From NCBI GenBank assembly GCA_022592445.1, contig JABYQR010000006.1:278919-342918 (forward strand): 64,000 bases of DNA. Reading direction: 5' to 3'. Within the stretch, counting starts at the first letter, position 1. Each line of letters starts with the position of its first letter. The DNA is from Cytidiella melzeri (Eukaryota; Basidiomycota; Agaricomycetes; Polyporales; Irpicaceae). Under the pieces are notes generated by a model. The model was not told the origin of the DNA. It worked only from the letters and a program-made list of their open reading frames with translations, and made no database searches. Positions 56,501 through 64,000 of the stretch are shown in pieces. Both the position numbers and the translations under genes were made by a program.

Positions 56501-56839
56501 CGCAGCTTGAACAACAGAAGGGTGTGGAAATGTGCCAAATGAGGCGGCTCTATGGAGTCTCATGGCTAATAATTGGCCATGATACCACCATCGCTCAGTC
56601 TCACGGGGCGGTGCTTAGAGCGTGTTAGTGCTAGCTGAGTTTGTTAGCTTTCTTTAGCATAGCTGAGGGAGACGGTTGAGTATTCCATTGCCTTTTGTTA
56701 TATTCCGCCGTGATGTACAAACTCTAGAGATATTATCAGAGAACCTTGCACCGAATGATAGAAAAGAACGCACATTGCTTTGGGCGCGGGAGGTTTACGG
56801 GCTCAGTATAGCCACGACCTGGCAAAGCAGCTTCAAGCT
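53566..56839. other. 3.3 kb with possible gene relics
   Basis: No intact gene is supportable. A short plus-strand frame begins at an ATG at 53682 (MAHSQSEAERLCLPSDIRA) with a GTAAGT donor, and a downstream stretch encodes WDVASCGALGMRQLEG, but the frame then meets a TAG. Around 54010-54130 one frame is hydrophobic (AMLAMSICSFTICIASIYRR). On the minus strand near 54670-54712 an ankyrin-like TPAHIACRYGRIELA is preceded by an in-frame TGA. These look like decayed exons, but the identity is uncertain. Confidence 0.4.
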
Positions 56840-58052
56840 CTACGAACTATCATCCACCATAGCAGGGATGTAGTAAGTGAGCACGCCGCCAGCGTCGACG
56901 ACTTCTCCTATGTAGACATAAAGTATCATGCAATGGTTCTGACATATGCCTTCATCTCTAATTTAGATTTCAATCGTGTTCAAATGGTTTGTTACTCACA
57001 TGCGATTGTTGTCGTCGACACTACGTGGCTGTTCAAGAACTGAAGGAAGCTTTTCACCGAGATGAGCACGCCGAACATCTCGTCTACGTCGTGAGCCTGA
57101 GAAGCCTGGCTCGGCTCCTGGGTACCACCATCTTTTGCTGTGAACATAAGGTTTGTTAACAGGTGGGGTGCTGACCGACAGAGAAGTGGCAATCACCCAT
57201 AGTAGGATTACTGAGACCGGTCCATGCGACGTCGCAACTCACAGAGTCCGTTCTTACCGAGAATTCCAGACGCCCCAACTTGTTAGCCCTAACAGCAATG
57301 GTGTCGGATAAAGAACGCAGTCTCTCCACAACCGCACGCAGCTTAGTGAGCTGTGGCAGTAAGACGTGCACCTGTTTGTTGCTCAAAAATCAGATTTGAC
57401 AAAACAGGTCGCTTCCACCTACGTCAGGTTCAGGACACATGGGTTCAGAGAGCCGCTGAACATCTTGGGGCTTCATTATCTCAATGCGCACATCGTGGCT
57501 GACGCGCACGTATCGGCCATTTCGCGACAACCCATTTATCTCGAAACTTAGCACCGCTTGATCATTTTTCTTCGCTAGCCTAAAACAAAGATGAGATCAT
57601 TATCAAGCAGTGACTATGGAGCAAGAACCTCATCACTGCATCGACGCTTTGTAGTGCAGCGCTGCTACTCGTCGACGGAGCTGCGGCAGACCGCAAGGCT
57701 AATAGGAGCGCTTCTGAGGATAAAGACATAGAGATTTGGTTGTTTGCGTTTGACTGTATGCGCAGATCGTTGAAAAGAGATGGCATTTTAATCTGCCTAA
57801 GTAGGAACAGTGAGAAGTTGGTGTCCAAGAGATGAATCACGTACGACCAGACTTGTATCCCTCCTTCATTTACGTCGCTCGCACAAATTATATGCATGTC
57901 TGTTTCGGTGAATTTTATCACACAACGCTTTTGTAACTTTTCGACGGCTTGTACGATCTCTTCTGAGCGTTAGAGCTTGGTTCATCTGATATGAGTGATT
58001 ATAACGAACTGTAAAAGGTGTCCACGCTCTCAATCCCGGCTCGGAACCGCAT
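56840..58052 (-). CDS. HUS1: Hus1, subunit of the 9-1-1 checkpoint clamp, 302 aa
   Basis: Seven exons fit: 58010-58052, 57845-57962, 57629-57796, 57423-57579, 57197-57371, 57000-57137 and 56840-56949. The start MRFRAGIESVDTFY, then CVIKFTETDMHIIC, NEGGIQVWSQIK, SNANNQISMSLSSEALL, LRSAAAP, KNDQAVLSFEINGLSR, LLPQLTKLRAVVERLRSL, and the C-terminus SFLQFLNSHVVSTTTIAC match Hus1 from end to end. With Rad9 and Rad1 it forms a PCNA-like clamp loaded at damaged DNA to activate ATR/Mec1 signalling. The last intron uses an unusual GATGAAG acceptor, supported by reading straight into ICQNHCMILYVYIG. No single open frame exceeds 113 codons, so this gene is easy to miss. Confidence 0.93.
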
Positions 58053-58540
58053 GTGTAGAGTTGAGAGATGTTGCAAGATGGTCCTAGATTATTGCTGTTT
58101 CTGGTCTATTAGACTAACCGAAGTACGCATGAAGAGGAAAGCTGGAAGAATGAGATAACGGAAACGAAAACAAACTTGAAGAGTGCACCGTGCGTCACGG
58201 TACTACGCGAGCGTGACTGCGGCTAATGTGGCTCACGTGCGTGTGACATCTCGTGACAGTCTCTCCGCATAAGTTCGATGCTTCACGAGCTACTGTGTAA
58301 CCTGCGCAAATGCGGTACGTTTCCGATGAGAATGCTGCGAACTTCGGGAAAAAGCAGGAAGAATTTTCCCAATTGCCAGCGATGCAATCAGCATACAGTC
58401 TGTTCACGTGCCGCTTGCAGGACACGTCAGGCGCTTGTGACATTGCAGCTCTGCATTACTCCGATTCGTAGCAGACCAACGCTCGAAGCCTGACCACACT
58501 CCTTGTCCTCGACGTCCACCTCATTCCTTGAAGCCTCAAA
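58053..58540. promoter_or_regulatory. Divergent promoter region, HUS1 / Erv41-like
   Basis: 488 bases between start codons on opposite strands. No coding frame with protein character and no clear core element could be identified. Confidence 0.4.
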
Positions 58541-60584
58541 ATGTCGGACTTGTCCACTCGAGATCGCTCGCCGTCGCCGTCTCTGTTGAACAAACTCGAT
58601 GAGATGACACAAACTCCGTTGGCGCAATTCGATGCCTTCCCCAAACTGCCGTCAACCTACAAGGCTCGGTCCGAGTCTCGAGGATTCTTGACAATATTCG
58701 TTACGCTTATGGCCTTTCTACTGGTGGTTAATGACCTTGGAGAGTACATCTGGGGTTGGCCAGACTTTGAGTTTAGCGTCGACAAGGAACCGGCTAATGA
58801 GATGAATGTAAACGTCGACTTATTGGTCAATATGCCATGCCAGTGTGAGTCGTCAAGTTTCTTTCAATTCGCTTCTCTCCTCTCCACAAGAAGATTTGCT
58901 CTGGGCGCATCTGTTCCTGCGGTTACAATCAAATTTGTTGCTGGAGTGACCGTCAGACATTGAATTGGCGGTACATCGACGAACTGCTTCGAGCTACCCT
59001 TCAATGCTTGTGTTCATGTACTAATTTGTCAACGCACAGACCTTAGCGTTGACTTGCGAGACGCCGTCGGTGACAGGCTATACCTCAGCGACCGCTTCCG
59101 TCGGGATGGTACCCTGTTCGATATCGGACAGGCAACGGCGCTGAAAGAACATGCCAATGCATTATCTGCTCGGCAGGCAGTAGCTCAGTCGCGGAAGTCG
59201 CGTGGCTTCTTTGCGACCTTGTTCAGTCACCACACTCAAGGTTATCGCCCGACGTACAACTACAAGCCGGCAGGGTCTGCATGCAGAGTGTATGGCACCG
59301 TCCAGGTGAAGAAGGTTACAGGTAGGTCGAGACCTGATGCATCGCGTTTTGATATCATTAACACAATACGTGAAGCAAATTTGCATATCACTACGTTGGG
59401 CCACGGGTACGCCAGCCATACGCATGTGGACCATTCAAGTGAGTGTTGCAAACGCCCGAGCCCTTGCACTCACAGTAATATCTGGTGCTACTAGTGATGA
59501 ACTTGTCGCATGTTATTACCGAGTTTTCCTTTGGGCCCTACTTCCCTGACATCACACAACCGCTTGATAATTCATTCGAGCTTACCGACACGCGTGAGTA
59601 TTCTCGTCCTCGTTGGTCATCTCCTGCTGACCGCCGTGGCGGACACAGCTTTCATTTCCTATCAGTATTACATGCATGTTGTTCCGACGACATACATCGC
59701 CCCACGGTCTAAACCTCTGGTAACCCATCAATACAGTGTCACACATTATACTCGAACCTTGTCACATAACAATGGTGTCCCTGGCATTTTTTTCAAGTTT
59801 GATATGGAGCCGCTGAGTTTGACGATACACCAAAGGACAACAAGCCTTCTGCAGCTATTTATACGGTATGCAGACTCGTCTATTCCCAGCTAGATGATCA
59901 GCTTATTTTATGTTCAGCTGCGTTGGTGTTGTCGGTGGCGTTTTTGTTTGCATGGGATATGCCGTGCGCATAGGTAGTCACGCAGTGGATGTGATTACAG
60001 GCGCAGACAAGACACCAGGCATCGTTGCTGCCGAAGCCTCAGGCGTAGGCCGCAGAAAATGGCAAGGCGGTGAACTGCGCTCTCGTGTCGTTCGGCAGGG
60101 CAACAGTTGGACTGTGGATGGTGGCAGTCCGTACGGTAGCTACGCCGGCACTCCTCTCACAGGCGGCTTCTCTAATCCAAGCTCGCCATACCTCGCCAGC
60201 GGTAACGGCAGTGCGACCTCAGCGCCGCCAGGCTCTGTGTCTGGCCTGGGTCTGACCTCGTCATCATTGGGGCCTTCTGCGTCACCCCGAACACCGGCTA
60301 GCCCATTTCCTACCGCAGCCACCGTTGGTTCACCGTACAGTCCTGTTTCATCGCCGTATCTTCCTGCTGCTAACGCAGCTACATCGCCACCCCAGACCGC
60401 AGGCCTATACGCGCACTTCCCACCTACCCCTAACGCGAACGGTACGGGCAATGGTTTCCCACAGTCACCGGTCCCCGGATCAGCAACCTTCTCGGCGCCG
60501 CATGGAGCAGCGCCTCCGAGATCCAATGGTCCCAGGCATTACGGCAGCGGATCGCTGGCAGGAGGTACAAAGAAGGATGATTGA
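58541..60584 (+). CDS. Erv41/ERGIC2-type COPII vesicle protein, 543 aa
   Basis: Six exons fit: 58541-58844, 59040-59321, 59376-59438, 59495-59593, 59649-59865 and 59918-60584. After a polar start, FDAFPKLPSTYKARSESRG leads into the first transmembrane helix (FLTIFVTLMAFLLVVNDLGEY). The lumenal domain has VNVDLLVNMPCQYLSVDLRD, HVITEFSFGPYFPDITQPLD and FISYQYYMHVVPTTYI, then GVPGIFFKFDMEPLSLTI before the second helix (CVGVVGGVFVCMGYAVRI). The Cys-rich motif of Erv46/ERGIC3 is absent, so Erv41/ERGIC2 is the better call. The complex cycles between ER and Golgi and retrieves cargo. A 190-residue Ser/Pro/Gly-rich cytosolic tail is long for the family and ends in KKDD rather than a KKXX signal. Confidence 0.9.
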
Positions 60585-61061
60585 TTGATGGGACGAATGA
60601 TGGTCGAGAACTTTCAAAACGTGGGTGATGGGATTGTCGAAACAGTCTGTACACTCCCAAGCGAATGCGATGTCGGGCGGATATGAGCGCGGCGTATGTC
60701 GTCGCGGCGACGAAAGGAGGGAATGTGGCGGTTTGAGGGATGGGCGTGCGACGAAAAAAATAAATATCACTGAGATGGGTGTGAAACGTCGCTCCGACAA
60801 CCAGCCCATCATATAATCTGTCTATAGCCAGTTTATCTAGACCAGCAATAATGGACATCCAGCGTACATAATTATCATTATATGCACAGTACAACTATCT
60901 GACCACCATATTATGTGTGATTGAACATGCACAGTGCGAGCAGAAGCCGCGAGAGACTCGGGCAATACAGTAGACATATGATCCCTCTTTACTTGAGCTG
61001 GAATGGACAGCGCAGAACGAGCAAATGATATAGTCGAAACAACAACAACATGTAGATACAG
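60585..61061. other. Intergenic, convergent 3' ends
   Basis: Probable 3' UTRs of two convergent genes. Nothing further is seen. Confidence 0.6.
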
Positions 61062-61823
61062 CTAAATCAAAGTACAATTATACAACGCGAGCTGCCCCTG
61101 AATTTCCGTCCAAACATCCCTGCGAATCTCCTCGCGCGTACGTGCAGCTACAGGTTCAGGTAGGAGCTTCTGTGCTGGGCCAGGGGCACGCTTCGGCTTG
61201 AAGCGCGCCATCCAGGAGTCGAGGAAACTGCCTTCGAAAGGAATGCTGGTGTTCCAATCAGGCCAGTTGGGGCCAGCAGGAAAATCGGGGTAGGTGCCGA
61301 CGAACACCATCCAGTACAGCGAAACACCCCACGACCACTGGGGATGTGTTCGGTGCAAGACGGTTGTGAGGAGCCAACGCTCGACGCCGTCGAGGAGCGA
61401 TTTCCAGGATGCGAACGACTCGCAGTTGAAATGATCGAGGGTGGTTGCAAACGTGAGCGGGTAGTCTGAGTCGGTCTCCTGTGCTGAAAGTGTGAGGTGC
61501 GTGTCGCTCGACGCAAGGCACAATGTACTTACCGGTGGGAGGGTGACCGCAAAGTCACAATCGGCCTCTTCACCTTTCACCTTTGCGGGGCGCACTGTTG
61601 CCGTGAGAAAACCAGCAGCCTCAGGAGGCACTGCAACTGTTACTGTGAGGGGCTGTGAGGATGTCAGTGTTCGAGCGAAGCGTGAATTAAACATTGAGCT
61701 TACCACGGAGTCCAATGCGCGCGATAAGCCATGGATTTCAATCCACAAGGGAACACGGCGGAAGTCGTCAGCCCCTTCGCCGTGTTGGGGCGGTCCAGCA
61801 TTGACCATGAGAACGGTCGCCAT
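61062..61823 (-). CDS. Unrecognised protein, 218 aa
   Basis: Three exons fit: 61704-61823, 61533-61652 and 61062-61478. Both introns (51 and 54 bases) have good GT-AG ends but no in-frame stops, so one unspliced open frame of 253 residues also exists. I favour splicing because the intron reading is compositionally poor and donors are GTAAGC and GTAAGT. Exon 2 encodes beta-rich residues (LTVTVAVPPEAAGFLTATV), and exon 3 is rich in Trp (PQWSWGVSLYWMVFVGTYPD). No signal peptide or membrane helix is clear. I do not recognise a family. Confidence 0.65.
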   Translation of the reverse strand: MATVLMVNAGPPQHGEGADDFRRVPLWIEIHGLSRALDSVVSSMFNSRFARTLTSSQPLTVTVAVPPEAAGFLTATVRPAKVKGEEADCDFAVTLPPVSTLCLASSDTHLTLSAQETDSDYPLTFATTLDHFNCESFASWKSLLDGVERWLLTTVLHRTHPQWSWGVSLYWMVFVGTYPDFPAGPNWPDWNTSIPFEGSFLDSWMARFKPKRAPGPAQKLLPEPVAARTREEIRRDVWTEIQGQLALYNCTLI

Positions 61824-62100
61824 GGTCGAGGAGGAGGAGAGTGGGAGATGTGGAGAGGGCTGGCAACGCTGACCAAAACGTTGACAGAGGGGAGAAAGCC
61901 AACGCCAAGGGAGTTCGCACGGTCACGTGCACTTCTCCGTCAATCTCAAACACATCGATGGGCTCGTACAGTCCTCTCCTTTCTCTACGACGTGTGCACG
62001 AAGCTTGAGAAACATCGCAAAAGGTGAGTAAAACAGTCTTGTATTGCACAATCTGACCCAACTTACGTTGTGATTGTGCTACCTTTGCTCATCAGTCAGC
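61824..62100. promoter_or_regulatory. Divergent promoter region
   Basis: 277 bases between the starts of the 218-aa protein gene and the last gene. The region next to 61823 is purine-rich on the plus strand (GAGGAGGAGGAGAG). No further element is seen. Confidence 0.35.
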
Positions 62101-64000
62101 ATGTCTGCAAATACTCCAGCTTATGGCTTAGACCCTACAGGTGCGTACTTGAGATTGGCTCTGTTTCTCTACACACGTCAATAATTTCTACACAGTGTGG
62201 TCTATAGGCCCCAAGGACCAAGTGACGTGCTTATTGTGTCCAAGCCCCACAAATGGTCTTCCACTCACAATGGCACGCCGCTACGCTCAGGGCCATGAAT
62301 CTACAGCCCGGCATCAGCAGCGCCTCCAGTACCGTCAGCAGCTACAAGAGGCCAACGTGGAGCGCGCGAAGCTGCAAGATACAGAACTACAGAGGCAAGA
62401 AATGCAAGGAATTGAGGAGTCTTCAGACACATTCCAGGAGGAAGAGCACCTGGTGGACACGTCTCAAGATCCAGTCCCATTCGGTGAGCTCTGGCAACCC
62501 CAAAGTCGTGAGCACAGTGTTGGCGTGTTAGAGGTGAATGAGGAGGAGGGGGAGGGGGAGGAGGAGGAGGAGGAGGAGGAATTTGCTGCCGATAGTGCTG
62601 AGCGCGATGAGACATTGGATGCGGACTATGAGCTGTTTGAGGATGATTTGCAAGATGAGCACGTAGGCAGCGCTATTGAGCAGGATACCATAGGAGAAGA
62701 TGAGCCGTCCTATCTAGGTATGAGGTATTACATGATGAAAATGTCCTGCTGACAATTCATCATAGGCATACCAGCGTTTTCACACTCAAGTCAGCCATCT
62801 GCTCAGGATACATCGTTATTTCCATGGCCGTCCAAGTCAGTAAGTATGAGTGAGATCCTACGGTCAGATAGCTACTAATTTCCATCAGCTCTTTCTCACA
62901 GACCTCTTGTTAACATCTCCGCGTCTGCGGTTCTCGGATGCACAAATCAGTGCAATGCTTAGATGGGCCAAGGCATTACACGCACGTGACGTTCCGACCT
63001 TGTACGCTATCAAGAAAATGCGCCAGGACCTCCGCCGTCTGGTTGGAGATCCCACAAAGAAGGTTGTAAGTCCTAGTGGCAATATCTTCTACATCAATGA
63101 TATTGGGGCTGCGGTTGCAAAGGTACGGATTGTATATCTTGTAATCAAATCTCAATCTGAACCTGTTTTAGGATTACGCAAATCCTTTGACTCGATTTGC
63201 AATGTCCGACTTTCCTGAAGACCGTGGAGGGTATATGTCTGAAGCACAGCATGGTTTCAAGATGCTTCGCGATGGCCCTGAAGGCATTGTCACACCTGCT
63301 GTAAGGGTTGAAGGGAAGATCTTTTTCACTCAGGAGCTGCTTCAGCGATCCGACACGTCCTATTTTATACCGGAGCGGTTCTTTGTGGATCGTTGTAGTT
63401 CACGACGAGACCCAATCCCAACTGCTGGAGGCACACCAGAGACACTTACAGCATTAGGCCGTAGCGTTTCTTGGACTGAGGTAAGGTACATCTTCAATTG
63501 GATGTATTTTTGCTCACTGGTTGATTAAATATAGCGTGGTTTTGTTGTGAGCAACCGACAGATGCTATGTCCTGTGGCTACCTTCAAGGTTCCCTTTGAC
63601 AAATTGTATGGGTCATATCCTGAACATGTCCAGCTGTTCTCTGGTATGTCTCAATAAACCCACTTAGTGACTTTCTCACTTAACTTAATTTGCACAGATG
63701 AGTCTCGGAAATACGCCGAAAAAATGCCAAATCCCATTCGACAACTTGCCAAGGGCAGGATGTGCTACGCTGTCCCAGTCATCGTGTTCATCGATGATGT
63801 TTCTGGCAATGTTTCAAAGCAGTGGAACAAGCATCATGTTGTCTACGCCTCTAACGCAAACTTGCCACGGGAGATGATAGAAAAGGAATTCTCGGTCAAG
63901 TTTGTCTCATCGTCACCACATGCGTCTCCAATAGAGCTTGCAAAGGCTGTCTGTGACTCCATAAAGTAAGTACAGTCCTGAATTCTGCTGCAGAAAATTA
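62101..64000 (+). CDS. 5' part of a large multi-exon ORF, possibly from a dispersed Agaricomycete repeat family
   Basis: Exons 62101-62140, 62196-62717, 62766-62839, 62889-63122, 63172-63480, 63535-63643, 63698-63965 and one starting near 63994 continue past the window. Near the N-terminus a Cys-x2-Cys and a His pair (VTCLLCPSP ... GHESTARH) could form a zinc finger. A Glu/Asp-rich region follows, then a folded-looking part (FSDAQISAMLRWAKAL, LVGDPTKKVVSPSGN, VSWTERGFVVSN) and VPVIVFIDDVSGNVSKQWNK followed by NLPREMIEKEFSV. I remember the last block from many uncharacterised multi-copy Agaricomycete proteins, which suggests a mobile-element origin; no terminal repeats or catalytic triad can be seen here. 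The reading is intact so far. Confidence 0.6.
62538..62582 (+). repeat. GAG/GGA microsatellite encoding poly-Glu
   Basis: A purine-only tract of GAG and GGG codons encodes Glu/Gly residues in the last gene. It is a simple repeat and a likely site of length variation. Confidence 0.75.

Noticed and set aside
1..64000. CRISPR arrays, bacterial operons, ribosomal RNA
   Set aside because: None seen; spliced genes with GT-AG introns throughout show nuclear fungal DNA.

Overview
This window looks like nuclear DNA of a filamentous basidiomycete, most likely an Agaricomycete. Genes are dense and split by many short introns, mostly about 45-80 bases. Coding DNA is rich in C and G at third positions, and several encoded families (an ARID/SWI1-like protein, an APSES regulator without visible ankyrin repeats, a J-domain/ankyrin/MYND mix) are typical of that group. 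I saw no operons, ribosomal RNA, CRISPR arrays or convincing tRNAs. The species is not identifiable by eye. All gene models were spliced by hand from frame continuity, GT/GC-AG signals and remembered family motifs. For complete models the summed exon lengths divide by three, but none has been checked against transcripts.

Layout. 0-12 kb: the 3' end of a Zn-cluster-type transcription factor (+), a J-domain protein and a CobW/ZNG1-type GTPase lying only 86 bases apart (both -), a TVP38/TMEM41-like membrane protein (+), and a large Gln-rich ARID protein resembling Swi1 of SWI/SNF (+). 12.6-24 kb: a broken MACPF (pore-forming family) gene with a Vps62-like tail (-), an unrecognised Ser/Thr-rich protein containing an internal intron-exon duplication (+), a leucine-rich-repeat protein (-), a MINDY deubiquitinase (+) and an FAD monooxygenase with an apparent frameshift (+). 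24-31 kb: an RS-rich protein with a myristoylation-like start and a membrane C-terminus (-), SDHC (-), an ankyrin/MYND protein (-) and a Grx3/4-type monothiol glutaredoxin (-). 32-43 kb: Ku70 in 19 exons (-), the PP2A activator PTPA (+), ornithine decarboxylase with a 711-base ATG-free leader (+), and an APSES-type regulator (+). 46-53.6 kb: a SAM-domain/coiled-coil/tail-anchored protein (+), an SPX-domain phosphate transporter of the Pho87/90/91 type (-), and a Maf nucleotide pyrophosphatase (+). 56.8-64 kb: Hus1 of the 9-1-1 clamp, broken into seven exons (-), an Erv41/ERGIC2-type COPII cargo protein (+), an unrecognised 218-residue protein (-), and the 5' part of a multi-exon ORF that may belong to a dispersed repeat family (+).

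Most genes are unrelated housekeeping functions: chromatin and transcription, iron and redox (SDHC, Grx), polyamine and phosphate supply, DNA damage (Ku70, Hus1) and secretory traffic (TVP38, Erv41). No biosynthetic cluster or defence island is evident. The most unusual items are the disrupted MACPF-Vps62 gene, the duplicated intron-exon with a lost acceptor, the RS-rich putative lipidated membrane protein, the ATG-free ODC leader, and four probable GC-AG introns in one 64-kb window. Two stretches (about 43.3-46.4 kb and 53.6-56.8 kb) hold no gene I can support and may contain relics.
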